Shown here one piece after another: positions 42,077 to 53,262 of a stretch of 64,000 nucleotides of DNA. The notes beneath the pieces were generated by a model. That model did no database searches. It was given only the letters and a program-made list of their open reading frames with translations, and was not told the DNA's origin. The DNA lies in assembly GCF_040958095.1 (NCBI RefSeq), contig NC_091195.1, positions 21,892,365 to 21,956,364 of the forward strand, in the 5' to 3' direction. This DNA comes from Procambarus clarkii (lineage: Eukaryota; Arthropoda; Malacostraca; Decapoda; Cambaridae). The stretch's first letter is position 1, and each line of letters begins with the position of its first letter. A program made the translations under genes and the position numbers.

Positions 42077-42460
42077 AGGACACGTGGTTCAACCTTGACG
42101 ACGAGCGGACGTCTGGACACCTCCTCCGCCTGGGAGCCGCCGGATCAGGTTCTGTTTTCGCGTTTTGGATTTGCTACTGCCGTCTGGCATTCTTCTTCAA
42201 CGGTCCGGTTGTATGAAGCCTGTGGCACATATCGCCTTGGGTCACAGGACTGTTGGTAGATTTTGTTTTACGTGTTCTGGCTGGCTCTCACGACGGTGTG
42301 ACGGTGTCCGGGGGCTGGCTTGGTCGAGAGGTGCCGAGGGTTGGTACAGGGTCTTGGTGGGCTCCTGGTGTGCCCTCAGTCGTGGTGGGCGGCCGGCTTC
42401 TGCTCTGCCGGGGGACACTGGATGACATTTGTGTTTTAGTTTGGGGCCGAGTTTTTGGTT
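42077..42460. other. GC-rich unassigned segment
   Basis: Frames of 60 to 126 codons are open, rich in Gly, Arg, Trp and Cys, with no recognised domain. It leads into the 61-bp array and probably belongs to the same inserted unit. Confidence 0.35.
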
Positions 42461-44178
42461 TTGCTTCCCAGTGTTCTCTGTGTGGGGCGGGGCCGGTGCT
42501 TGTCACCCTGAGGGACTCCTGGGGCTCCCCAGTGTTCTCTGTGTGGGGCGGGGCCGGTGCTTGTCACCCTGAGGGGCTCCTGGGGCTCCCCAGTGTTCTC
42601 TGTGTGGGGCGGGGCTGGTGCTTGTCACCCTGAGGGACTCCTGGGCCTCCCCAGTGTTCACTGTGTGGGGCGGGGCCGGTGCTTGTCACCCTGAGGGACT
42701 CCTGGGCCTCCCCAGTGTTCTCTGTGTGGGGCGGGGCCGGTGCTTGTCACCCTGAGGGACTCCTGGGCCTCCCCAGTGTTCTCTGTGTGGGGCGGGGCCG
42801 GTGCTTGTCACCCTGAGGGACTCCTGGGCCTCCCCAGTGTTCTCTGTGTGGAGCGGGGCCGGTGCTTGTCACTCTGAGGGACTCCTGGGGCTCCCCAGTG
42901 TTCTCTGTGTGGGGCGGGGCCGGTGCTTGTCACCCTGAGGGACTCCTGGGCCTCCCCAGTGTTCTCTGTGTGGGGCGGGGCCGGTGCTTGTCACCCTGAG
43001 GGACTCCTGGGGCTCCCCAGTGTTCTCTGTGTTGGGCGGGGCCGGTGCTTGTCACCCTGAGGGACTCCTGGGCCTCCCCAGTGTTCTCTGTGTGGGGCGG
43101 GGCTGGTGCTTGTCACCCTGAGGGACTCCTGGGGCTCCCCAGTGTTCTCTGTGTGGGGCGGGGCCGGTGCTTGTCACCCTGAGGGACTCCTGGGGCTCCC
43201 CAGTGTTCTCTGTGTGGGGCGGGGCCGGTGCTTGTCACCCTGAGGGACTCCTGGGGCTCCCCAGTGTTCTCTGTGTGGGGCGGGGCCAGTGCTTGTCACC
43301 CTGAGGGACTCCTGGGGCTCCCCAGTGTTCTCTGTGTGGGGCGGGGCTGGTGCTTGTCACCCTGAGGGACTCCTGGGGCTTCCCAGTGTTCACTGTGTGG
43401 GGCGGGGCCGGTGCTTGTCACCCTGAGGGACTCCTGGGGCTCCCCAGTGTTCTCTGTGTGGGGCGGGGCCAGTGCTTGTCACCCTGAGGGACTCCTGGGG
43501 CTCTCCAGTGTTCTCTGTGTGGGGCGGGGCCGGTGCTTGTCACCCTGAGGGACTCCTGGGGCTCCCCAGTGTTCTCTGTGTGGGGCGGGGCCGGTGCTTG
43601 TCACCCTGAGGGACTCCTGGGCCTCCCCAGTGTTCACTGTGTGGGGCGGGGCCGGTGCTTGTCACCCTGAGGGACTCCTGGGCCTCCCCAGTGTTCTCTG
43701 TGTGGGGCGGGGCTGGTGCTTGTCACCCTGAGGGACTCCTGGGGCTCCCCAGTGTTCACTGTGTGGGGCGGGGCCGGTGCTTGTCACCCTGAGGGACTCC
43801 TGGGGCTCCCCAGTGTTCTCTGTGTGGGGCGGGGCTGGTGCTTGTCACCCTGAGGGACTCCTGGGCCTCCCCAGTGTTCTCTGTGTGGGGCGGGGCCGGT
43901 GCTTGTCACCCTGAGGGACTCCTGGGCCTCCCCAGTGTTCACTGTGTGGGGCGGGGCTGGTGCTTGTCACCCTGAGGGACTCCTGGGGCTCCCCAGTGTT
44001 CACTGTGTGGGGCGGGGCCGGTGCTTGTCACCCTGAGGGACTCCTGGGGCTCCCCAGTGTTCTCTGTGTGGGGCGGGGCTGGTGCTTGTCACCCTGAGGG
44101 ACTCCTGGGCCTCCCCAGTGTTCTCTGTGTGGGGCGGGGCCGGTGCTTGTCACCCTGAGGGGCTCCTGGGGCTCCCCA
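42461..44178. repeat. 61-bp GC-rich minisatellite
   Basis: About 28 copies with a period of 61 bp: 'CCCCAGTGTTCTCTGTGTGG', GGCGGGGCCGGTGCTTGTCA and CCCTGAGGGACTCCTGGG. Very homogeneous. Variants are GCCTCC/GGCTCC, TTCTCT/TTCACT and GCCGG/GCTGG. Each unit has a GGGGCGGGGC (Sp1-like) box. Confidence 0.97.
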
Positions 44179-44394
44179 ATCATCTGCCCGTTTGCGTTTC
44201 TTTGCCACGAGGCGTATTAGTTTCCAGTGATTGGTGTCACTCGTTTCGCGATTAGGCTTGGAGTTTCACTTTTACGAACTTCGTGATTAATCCTTCACGG
44301 GTACGCCGGGGCGCATCCGATCCCACGATCGATGTCGCCTCTAAATCAACAACAACAACACATCAACTCTTGTGGGTGTTATGGGGTAATGTGG
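44179..44394. other. Unassigned flank of the 61-bp array
   Basis: Ends with AAATCAACAACAACAACAC at 44343-44362, which looks like a (CAA)n retroelement tail on +. The sequence before it (CTTTGCCACGAGGCG, CACGGGTACGCCGGGGCG) is unrecognised. Confidence 0.35.
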
Positions 44395-44525
44395 TGGATT
44401 ACACACAGAAATCACAATAGAGTGATGCATATTATGATCAAATCCACAAGGGCTGTGATGAGGATTCGAACCTGTGTCTGAGAGCATCCCAGACGCTGCC
44501 TTTATCGACTGAGCTACGACATGGT
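44395..44525 (-). mobile_element. SINE-4 (tRNA-derived)
   Basis: On the minus strand: GTCGTAGCTCAGTCGATAAA (A box), B box GGTTCGAATCC, then CATCACAGCCCTTGTGGATT. The tRNA-like part is about 72 nt. No introns or terminators typical of a true tRNA gene, and the fold of the anticodon arm is poor. Confidence 0.7.
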
Positions 44526-44569
44526 ATAATAATTGCAACCTGTCATTGCAACCACCATTAGTGTTCCGT

Positions 44570-44870
44570 TCAAGGAAACCTTAACGCCATAACAATGGCA
44601 GTTAGCTCTGCTTGTGTTGAAGAGGAATAGTTCACAATACGCGCTTTTTCTTCATTTTTACGTTGGAAAGTATTATCCTTAATTACCGTGTATGCTGCAC
44701 CAGCCCTGCCATTAACAGGATTAGATGACCCATCAGTGTAGATTTGATCTAGTTCATCTCCGGCTTCTTTATAAATTTCCTCGAGATATTTGTGCCTCAT
44801 TTCTTGTGGTTCATGTTGGATTTTTTCGTGGCTATTTCATTGATGATAATCCTGCATGAGTCATCCTCCC
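44570..44870 (-). pseudogene. I-group LINE RNase H fragment
   Basis: Encodes ELDQIYTDGSSNPVNGRAGA (Asp) and SSSTQAELTAIVMALRF (Glu). The 5' part (near 44810-44870) continues in another frame. Catalytic residues further on are lost, so this is a small dead piece. Confidence 0.8.
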
Positions 44871-45715
44871 AGTATAAATTTCATGATGATTGGTTTGTAG
44901 TCACTTCCAATGTCTACTTATACAATATATAATAATAATGATTACGTGTTATGCCAATATTATGAAAATCTTTTAAGTCTTCTTCTTATGTACATAATGC
45001 ATAAATTTTCTTATTTAAACAAAGTTATTTATAAGTGTCTTCCCGTTTAATAATTTAACCTTTATTTAAATAAAACTCTATTATCTTTCGTTTTCTTTAA
45101 ATTAGTTGCAGGAGACACAATTTTATAAGAGTAAACTATGTTAAATTTTTAACCATGAATTATAGCTAAAACTTATAGACAAGATATTAGTAATCCTTTA
45201 ACTGTCTAAATAAGGCAATAAAAGAAGACAACTTTTGTGATAAATCTTTCTTGTATAAATTGACCTCAGTTTTAATTGTGAACTGTTCAGATCTAACAAG
45301 TATTTACTTATATATATAGAAATTAAAAATTATAGGTAAAATAACAACACATTTTCAAACAAAATATACAAAACATTTAAAAAGGCCTAAAAGAATTTAA
45401 GAACTTTTTAAGAATTCTATTAAATGATTTTTTTTAAACCTAGAATTATAAAATATTTACATAACATTTTACGACTCTAAAGATAATAAAGTTAAATTTT
45501 AATAATATTTAAATTTGTAACTTTCATAATAATGACTAACTTTCTGTTGAAAGAAGTTTTATTTATTTTTGTAGTTTATCTACTAAGTTATTTAGTAATT
45601 TATATTTAGAAATATTTTGGTAATTTTATTATACACAGACATTAACGTTAATAAAATTCTGTGACGACAAGTTAAGTGTGTAAGAAGAGGTTATTGTGAC
45701 ACTGCACATGAAACA
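44871..45715 (-). repeat. AT-rich dispersed repeat, copy 3
   Basis: On the minus strand shares AACAGTTCACAATTAAAAC, TCAATTTATACAAGAAAGA, TTAAAGAAAACG and ACGGGAAGACACTTATAAAT with the other copies, and carries the GCACATGAAACAT end at 45695-45715, followed by (ATT)n. Its other end (44871-44990) also occurs at 53735-53850. Confidence 0.8.
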
Positions 45716-45739
45716 TTTATTATTATTATTATTATTTTC

Positions 45740-46850
45740 TACCACAGACGTGGCCAGACATTTACAATGCTAACCAGCATATATACATTATCTTCTGTCC
45801 TCCATGGACAGGGTCAGAGATCTGTTAAACATATAGTTCAGGGATATATTGAACAATCAACCACAGGTGATTGTAGTGCTTTTAAAGTGCTAAGCTAACC
45901 TACAGACATAGATACACAAAGTTACGACTTCCCTACATTAAGTGGTCGATGTGTTCTTTACATAGTATCATTTATGTGCATTTACAAAGGTGAAATGTAA
46001 TTCTAATCAGCTTCAGCTTCATTGCTGTATATACGAGAGAAGTTTGTTCAAATATATTACATGCACATCCGGTACATCGTCCACCTTCTTCTACAGAGCC
46101 GTCGGTATAGCACTGATACACATCGTTACCCATACCTTGAGTACTTTCAGTGATGCTTTTCAGTGTTAACTGTTTTAATAATGTAGAGTGCACACTATCT
46201 TTCTTGGGCGCATTTACAAAATCAACTGATAGATCCCACTTATCCCATGGAGTAATTGGTTGATTAATCACTAATTTAGTTAGGTACATATATAATATTT
46301 TGATGGAGTTGGCTACCTTGTACAACCAAAATGCATAATTATATTTCGCTCTTCTTCTATAGACCTCAGGTGAGTGTAGCATATTAGAAAGTTTAGTGTG
46401 AAACTTCATGTGTTGTCTAGATCTACTCAATGCCTTCACGCCGAAAACTGTGCTAATAGACAAAATTCTCTCACTTATGGTAGGTAAGTTCTCAAGTGCT
46501 CGCCCATCTATATGATAATTGGCTGGTGGAATACCACATGGAATGAGGGCACGAGTTTTCTGTACAGAGATAAGGAGGCCACATTCCTCAGCTCTAGTAA
46601 CAAAAGCGTCGAGCAGAACTTGCATTCTAGGCTCGGTGGCAGCCTGTAAACATATATCATCAGCATAACAAATGACAGTGTCTTCATTATTAGTTGGAAG
46701 ATCTTTAATAACTTTATGCATCAGAACGTTGAACAAGGGACTGAGGACCCCTCCTTGTGGAGTTCCCAGTTCAAAGTGTTTGCTCTTTGCTTTTAACACC
46801 ATTAAACAAAACATATGCTGTTCGATTAGACAAATAGCCCAGATATCCAG
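45740..46850 (-). pseudogene. LINE-G (I-group), RT and start of RNase H
   Basis: An open frame (45972-46868) reads KHFELGTPQGGVLSPLFNVL, VICYADDICLQAATEP (catalytic YADD), ECGLLISVQKTRALI, and after the RT thumb CYTDGSVEEGGRCTGCAC, the start of RNase H. It then loses similarity. Upstream RT motifs are missing; LINE-H sequence joins at 46851. The 3' side (45740-45970) is UTR-like. Confidence 0.85.
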
Positions 46851-47165
46851 AGACATTGCAGTAGCCATTCACAGACTCAGACTTGGTTACAAGTGCTGCT
46901 GGGAGGTAATGAACCCAATAGTTAAAGAGTGTCACATCTGTGGAACAGAAGCAGAGGCGCCGCTATTGCACTACTTACTGGAATGTGAAGCTACTGAAGC
47001 CCTGCGCATCAAACTCAACATTAATCCAACGACAGCAGCTGCATAAGATGCACATTCCACCGCGACTACAATGATTAGAAAAGCTGTTGAAGAATGGGAC
47101 TCACTAGTGAACATTCTGCATCTACATCCGCCACCAAGATAATGTTAATAAAACAAGATTAAAAC
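46851..47165 (+). mobile_element. LINE-H 3' end, plus copy
   Basis: Encodes RDIAVAIHRLRLGYKCCWEV, CHICGTEAEAPLLHYLLEC (CX2CX8HX4C) and ALRIKLNINPTTAAA, then a 3' UTR ending AATAAAACAGAAGCGATAAA. It is inverted relative to the longer LINE-H copy at 47289-48425. Confidence 0.85.
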
Positions 47166-47288
47166 CAGTGCAATAAAACAGAAGCGATAAATAAGCAGGG
47201 AAAAAGGAGAAGTCCTCTCCTCCATTTTAAACTTAGACCCAAATATCACAAACAAGGTTATCATGTATAACCAAACTCAATTACGGGC

Positions 47289-48425
47289 TCACCATAGCCA
47301 ATAATTGTGTGCATCTAATGCAGCTGCTGTCGTTGGATTAATGTTGAGTTTGACGCGCAGGGCTTCAGTAGCTTCACATTCCAGTAAGTAGTGCAATAGT
47401 GGCGCCTCTGCTTCAGTTTCACAGATGTGACACTCTTTAACTATTGGGTTCATTACCTCCCAGCAGCACTTGTAACCGAGTCCGAGTCTGTGTATGGCTA
47501 CTGCAATGTCTCTGGATATCTTTTTGCCAGGCTTGAAAGAGGAGTAACCAGTGGCTTGTTCGTACCATATCGCAGTGGATCTTCCTTCCGCTACTTTGGC
47601 TCTGTGGCAACTTTTGATAGTTGAGAATATTTTCTTCTTGATTTGCTCCTTAATCTGTGAGAAACTTGGAGGTATTTGAACCTGTACAACAGGTAGAGCA
47701 GTGGCAGGTTTTGCTAGTGAGTCTGCCTTTTCATTACCATCTATGCCAATGTGACATGGTATCCAATTTAGGGTGATTGACAGCCCTCGATTATGGGCTT
47801 CTTGTCCTATATGTTGGATTTCTGTGAGGAGTTGTATATTATCTCTGTGCTGACTGGATAACAATGCCTGGAGCGAAGATTTAGAGTCTGTATGAATGAT
47901 GACATCATGTAAATTATTCTCAATTGTATAGTTTATTGCCTCCTTCAGGGCATATAATTCTGTTTGCAATGTTGAGCACCCACTATTCATGCTCCAGTAA
48001 GCTTCATGGTTGGTAGTGTAAACTGCTGCCCCAGCAGAACCTTTTTCTTGATCAACTGATCCGTCTGTGAAGATGTGAGTCGTTGTAGGTCTAGAGATAG
48101 TTTCCATTTGTTGCTCTATTACTTCCTTGAGCCTCTGCGGGTCACATGCTGAGTTTTTAACTGGTAATCTTTCAATGATTATCTTTAGAGTCGATTTTTC
48201 CCATGGAGGAGGCTGTCGAAAGTGTTGATATGGTCTATCTTCCCCTTTGTTTTTAATGGTCCATTTCAGGTCCATTTTCTCTAAAATCTTGACCACATTA
48301 TCCATCCATGAGCTTGTTCTATACTGTAGGTTTTTCTGAAAGGATCTCTGTATGCTGTCTTTGATTGACAGCCTGGCGGTTGTTCCAGTAAGTTTTCCTA
48401 TTATGGCGGCTATCCTGTGTTTCAT
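47289..48425 (-). pseudogene. LINE-H (I-group), RNase H and C-terminal zinc motif
   Basis: 378 codons uninterrupted from the ATG at 48425. RNase H: THIFTDGSVDQEKGSAGAA (Asp), LQTELYALKEAINYTI (Glu), IIHTDSKSSLQALL (Asp), WIPCHIGIDGNEKADSLAK (Asp). C-terminus: IAVAIHRLGLGYKCCWEV and CHICETEAEAPLLHYLLEC. The RT is missing, so it is a 5'-truncated copy with an intact remaining frame. It ends against the 44-bp array at about 48430. The 3' UTR is short and meets the hairpin GGCTATGGTGAGCCCGTAA at 47282-47300. Confidence 0.88.
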
Positions 48426-48437
48426 CCTGTTTTCTAA

Positions 48438-48815
48438 TGTTAGGGGAGTGAGGTGGTTGATGTTAATGTTCCACTTGGGGAGTGTTAGGGGGGTGAGGTG
48501 GTGGATGTTAATGTTCCACTTGGGGGGTGTTAGGGGGTGAGGTGGTGGATGTTAATGTTCCACTTGGGGAGTGTTAGGGGGTGAGGTGGTGGATGTTAAT
48601 GTTCCACTTGGGGAGTGTTAGGGGGTGAGCTGGTGGATGTTAATGTTCCACTTGGGGGGTGTTAGGGGGTGAGGTGGTGGATGTTAATGTTCCACTTGGG
48701 GGGTGTTAGGGGGTGAGGTGGTGGATGTTAATGTTCCACTTGGGGGGTGTTAGGGGGTGAGGTGGTGGATGTTAATGTTCCACTTGGGGGGTGTTAGGGG
48801 GTGAGGTGATACTGT
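48438..48815. repeat. 44-bp minisatellite, block 2
   Basis: About 8.5 copies of the unit at 41152-42076. LINE-H lies on its left side and an unassigned insertion on its right. Confidence 0.95.
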
Positions 48816-49126
48816 GTAGGGAGATACACAGTGTTTAGTGTGTTTCATATATATTTAGTAGTCCTGGGTACAGCAGTGTCGTAGACGCTGAGACGGAGCT
48901 TGGAGCAGAGCAGCGAGCTGAGTGTGGCCGGAGTCGCGGAGCTCTATGTGGGAGAGCGTGGCGGCTCAATTGGGAATTGTGGGTGTCTGAACTCGGGGAG
49001 CAAGAGCGTACGTGGCGGTTCGATGCGGTCCTAGTCTGCTGTCTGCTCTGTGTCGAAGCTGTAGCCCCTTGGGTCGATTAGAACTGCCTACGCCGAGTAC
49101 TACATTGTTGACTGGAGATTGTACTG
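48816..49126. other. Insertion in the 44-bp array, left part
   Basis: Starts TGTGTAGGGAGATACACAG and is GC-rich and non-coding. The matching right part is 53105-53262, ending TAAGCTTACTCGCTACA. Together they form a unit of about 470 bp that begins TG and ends CA and interrupts the array; LINE-C landed in it. A solo LTR is possible; its flanking repeats are not clear. Confidence 0.35.
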
Positions 49127-49254
49127 GTTTGCTATTCTATTGATTGATTGATTGATAAAGATTAAGCCACCCAAGAGGTAGCACGGGCATGAATAGCCCG
49201 TAAGTGGTACAATTTTTTTTCAGTATTCTGAGGTTGTATTTAACCATCAAGCTG

Positions 49255-50378
49255 TTATCGTGGGGGAGGATACTGCTTCACAGTCTTTATGAGGGTGTCC
49301 AGCTGCTGGACACCTTTGTTGACCAGGAGAGTGGCTGTGTTGATGGCTTCAGGGTGGCCACTGCATGATTCAGGAACTCTTAAAGCTCTTCTAAGGTCGT
49401 TGGTTGCTTCACATTCCAGAAGATAGTGAAGTAATGGCTTTTCTGTGACAGTTTGGCAGAAGATGCACTCTCTCTGTCGGGGTTCACCAATCTCCCAGTT
49501 GCATCTGTAACCTAGACGTAGTCTATATAACCTAACTGCTATTTCCTGTGGATTCCTTTTGGGATATTTAACCTTTCTAATTTGGTTGCCTGAAGATACC
49601 ATGTTGCAGATGGCGAACCTTCAGCTATTCTCTGGTGCAGGTCGGCTTTGTTGAGGTGTGAGAGTTTTTTGGTGATGATGTTTTTTATGTTCTCTAGGCT
49701 GGGTTGAATTGTTTTATGTATCACTGGATGACGAGTTGCCAATTTAGCAATTTCATCAGCTTTTTCATTTAATGGGATTCCAATATGGGATGGGATCCAG
49801 TTTAAGGTTATGTTGAGTCCTTTGCCTTTAGCGACTGCTCCAAGATACAAAATGGTGGTAATTATTTCCACGTTATCTTTCCACTGTTTTTGTCCTAATA
49901 TTTGAAGTGCAGCTTTTGAGTCAGTGTGTATGATTGCATTTTGAATGTTTTGTGCAATCACATATGCGAATGCCTGTTGTATGGCGAACAGCTCAGTTTG
50001 GGTTGATGATACTAGTCCTCCCAGTCTCCAATATGCCTGTACGCTGGTCGTGCAAAGAGCAGCGCCAACACTCTCATTTTCTGGGTCCACCGATCCGTCT
50101 GTGAAGATGTGGGTGGCTCCTGCTACTGCTATGCTATACATTTGCTCTTCTATTATGCGCCTTAGGATTGTCGGATCATAGGCAGCCTTTTTCATTGGGA
50201 GACTTTCTATTACTATTTTGAAAGTAGGCTCCTCCCACGGTGCGGAAGGAGTGTAATTTGGGTGTGGATGATCACCCTCTCTATCAAGAATCATGCTTTT
50301 TAAATGTAGTCTGTTTATGACTTTTCCTGCTCTTGCAGCCCAAGAGTTTCCATTGTTTTGGCCTAGTCCAACCACCAA
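49255..50378 (-). pseudogene. LINE-C RNase H and C-terminal zinc motif
   Basis: 49539-50378: THIFTDGSVDPENESVGAAL (Asp), STQTELFAIQQAFAYVI (Glu), IIHTDSKAALQILG (Asp), WIPSHIGIPLNEKADEIAK (Asp). 49255-49602: EIAVRLYRLRLGYRCNWEIG and CIFCQTVTEKPLLHYLLEC (CX2CX8HX4C). The two pieces are offset by one frame change near 49560, and another separates them from the RT near 50450. Confidence 0.88.
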
Positions 50379-50456
50379 GGCCTGCCGTACTGGGATTGGA
50401 TCAGAAGAAATAATTATCTTACTGACAATTGTAGCTGTCCTTTGTGATATTCTTTC

Positions 50457-52820
50457 TTATAGAGAGGGCAAACCCGTCTCCAGTCTAAGAGTTTCAAGCC
50501 TGGTCCACATGGGGGCTCCCAGTGTGGCTCTCATAGCATTGTTTTGGGCAACTTCAAGCTTTTTCCACTGTTGGTGTGATAGATTTGTGAGTGCAGGTGC
50601 AACATAGTCGATCACTGATCTGACTGCCTGTACATAGTATGTGCGAAGGACTTGCAGATTGGCTCCTCCAGAGAGGGAGGTTAGCGACCTGAGGATTGCC
50701 GTCCGGGCCGCAGTTCGCTCTCTCAAGTACGTGACCTCAGCATTAAAATTCATGTGTGTGTCCAGGATTATTCCTCGATACTGATAGGTGTTCACCCATT
50801 GAATTGGTTGACCCTGTACTGTGAGTTGGATGTTGGGCTTCGCTATTTTTATGGGCATGGCCTTTGACTTTGAGGGGTTGAGTTTGATCCCAATCTGTTT
50901 TGCCTCTTTACTGATGCAGTCTAAGCATTTGGGTGCAAGGCGCGCCGCATCCCTTCCTTTTATGATGATGACAAAGTCGTCCGCGTAGTTTAGCAGGCTG
51001 CAGTGATGTGGGAGTTTCAACCTCATTATTCTTTCCATTAAACAGTTGAAGAGAAGAGGGCTGAGAATACCTCCTTCCGGTGTACCATTTTCATGTCTTT
51101 TGTACTCAGAGACTGTGCCATGAAGTTTTACTCTTGCTTCTCTGTTTATGAGACAGTTTTTGGTCCAGGAGAGCAGGTTGCCTCTGACCTCTTTGTCGAT
51201 GAGGCAGCAGAGAATAGCTGGGGCGCTAGCCAGTTCAAAGGCTTTTTCGAGGTCCAGGATTATCAGCATTCCTGGTCTGTCATTCAAGTGGGCTAACAGA
51301 GTTGTAATACATTCCACTGTGCCAACCCCTCTTCTATAGGCATACATATCATGGTGCAGTTTAGGCATTTTCCACTCCAGTCTGTTGAGTGCCATTCTGT
51401 CAGCCGTCTTGGCTGCACAGCTTTGGAGAGAGATGGGCCTGGGATTAGCTGGATCTTTGGGTTTTGGGATCGGCACTATGTCTGCTCTATTCCAAGCAGA
51501 AGGTCTAGTTTGAGAAGTCCAGGCTAAATTAATTAACCTTAGGTATGCAGCGTCTCCCTCTGGGCCGAGGTTTCTAATCATTTTATAGGTTATTTTGTCG
51601 GCTCCAGGGGATGTATCCTTGGAGTTTTTCTTTGCCCGATTGAGCTCATCCAGTGTGAAGGGGGCATTAGTGTCAGAGACTTCTTCACATGCTGTAAGGA
51701 TTCTGTGCCACCTTTCTTCCTCTAGTCCGGTCTGTACTGCTAATACATCTGGTGGAAGTTGATTGCTGGCTGCTCTCTCTGCAAACCTGGTTGCCAGTAC
51801 TTCGGCTTCCTGTTGAGGATCCTTGGGGTGTGGAGCTTTAGGTGTTTTATTCCCTTTGGCCCGGTGAATTTGCTGCCACATCTCTCCGAGAGAGGTGTGT
51901 TCATTCAGGTGTGAACACCATTCCAGCCACTTTTGTTCTTTTATTTGTCTGGTCTCTCGATGTACATGTTCCTTGACCTCACAAAGTAAGATCCTGTTGC
52001 GGTCACTTGGCTGCTTTTTGTATAGCTTTCTTGTTCTGTTGAGTCTATGGTTGAGTTCTTTGACACGTTCGCAGTAGTACCAATGGTCTTTATGGTGTCC
52101 TGTGGACTGTTTTTTCAGTGGGATTGAGTGGTTGGCTGCACTTTGAATCGCTTTGACAAATTCTTGTTCTGCCTGATTAATGTCTTCGGGAAGATCATAG
52201 TTTCTATGCCACTCTGAAATGAGGTTTTGAAATCGGTCCCAGTTTGCTAAAGCAAAGTTCCAGGCTTCAGATGGAGGCGGAGGTGGGGTGGGTAGGTCTA
52301 ACTGAAGATCAATTTGGACCCCATAGTGGTCGCTTGTGAGTGTGGGCTCAACTGACCATGTTGCTGCATCTCTTAGGGAGGCTGAAACGAAGGTTAGGTC
52401 TAATCTGCCTCCTTGGATGTGGGTAAGCTGATTCTTGTTTAGGATTTGTATTTCTGGAAGCTGGTCTAGTAGATGTGTAATGTGTATGCCGGCTTCATTT
52501 GTTTTGTTCGAGCCCAGTGCCAATCGATGATGGGCATTAAAATCTCCACAAATGATTGTGTTTGTTGTTGTCGCGTGTCCAAATAACACAGAGAGCTGCA
52601 CCTTGAAGATTGGCAGTGTAGATCTAGTCTGAGGCGCTGGGAGAGCTGGAGAAGCTGGAGAGATTAATGGACGATGGGTCGTCAGGGAGTGGCTTGTCCT
52701 GTTTGCCTTATTCACGTGATGCCACTCGCCGTCACTTTCAGAACTTGTATCTAGTATCGATAGTCTTTTCCTACACTGAGCAGCATTGCTGGATCGATTA
52801 TGATTCAATTGGAATTCCAT
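50457..52820 (-). pseudogene. LINE-C ORF1-endonuclease-RT chimeric frame
   Basis: One frame, open from ATG 52820 (and in fact from 53066 through the neighbouring tail). It starts as ORF1 (MEFQLNHNRSSNAAQCRKRL), continues through a Ser/Thr/Pro-rich part (LISPASPALPAPQTRS) to TNTIICGDFNAHHRLALGSN of the endonuclease, then LTSDHYGVQID. RT: NRADIVPIPKPKDPANPRP, LIILDLEKAFELASAP (Asp), NGTPEGGILSPLLFNCLM, LLNYADDFVIIIKG (YADD), YQYRGIILDTHMNF. The N-terminal EN motifs (the TETW block) are absent, so it is a deletion derivative. It ends at 50457. Confidence 0.85.
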
Positions 52821-52938
52821 GATGAAATTCAAATGATCACTTGTGGAGTGGTCTGGTGAGGGAAGGTGATGCTCTGTGCTACTGGAGACAAAGTCAGCGT
52901 GGAGTTGGCTCACTGGGTGAACTGGTGGTTTGCTATTC

Positions 52939-53092
52939 GATTGATTGATGAAGATTAAGCCACTCAAAAGGTGGCACGGGTATGAATAGCCCGTAAGTGG
53001 TGGCCCTTTTGAGTCATTATCAGTATCAAGAGCTGATACTGGAGATCTGTGGAGGTGCAACTGCACCCTGCGTGACGGGAGATGTCTCCCGA
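52939..53092 (-). mobile_element. LINE-E tail insertion of 154 bp
   Basis: Carries the double hairpin (GCCACTCAAAAGGTGGC, ACGGGTATGAATAGCCCGT) and 'AGTATCAAGAGCTGATACTG', as in LINE-E at 58998-59130. GTTTGCTATTC precedes it (52928-52938) and follows it (53093-53103). Confidence 0.85.
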
Positions 53093-53262
53093 GTTTGCTA
53101 TTCTCAAATCGCTGGCTTATATACGGTGACTACACCTCACAGTAAGATTGGAGGGTGGAAAAACCGTTACCTGTAAATAGGGATAAGATTATAGCTTGTG
53201 TAATTAGTTATGCCATTAAGATGAAGAGATAATGGAGCGAGTATAAGCTTACTCGCTACAGG

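Larger units (their letters stand above)
49139..52927 (-). mobile_element. LINE-C (I-group), both ends present, internally deleted
   Basis: 5' end at 52927 with a 107-nt leader to an ORF1 ATG at 52820, 3' tail hairpins and (ATCA)n at 49139-49205. The direct repeat GTTTGCTATTC flanks it (49127-49137 and 52928-52938). ORF1 is fused in frame to the middle of the endonuclease, so the rest of ORF1 and the first half of EN are gone. RT and RNase H follow in shifted frames. Confidence 0.87.

Noticed and set aside
42077-42633. Cys/Trp-rich frames before the 61-bp array as a gene
   Set aside because: Frames run into the repeat, have no recognisable domain and are explained by GC-rich composition.
44395-44525. 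Functional tRNA gene
   Set aside because: A and B boxes are present, but the anticodon arm folds poorly, a SINE body is attached and no terminator follows; the same applies to the heads of the other SINEs.
48816-53262. Solo LTR of about 470 bp split by LINE-C
   Set aside because: TG...CA ends are there, but no convincing flanking duplication and no internal LTR-element sequence in the window; left as unassigned.
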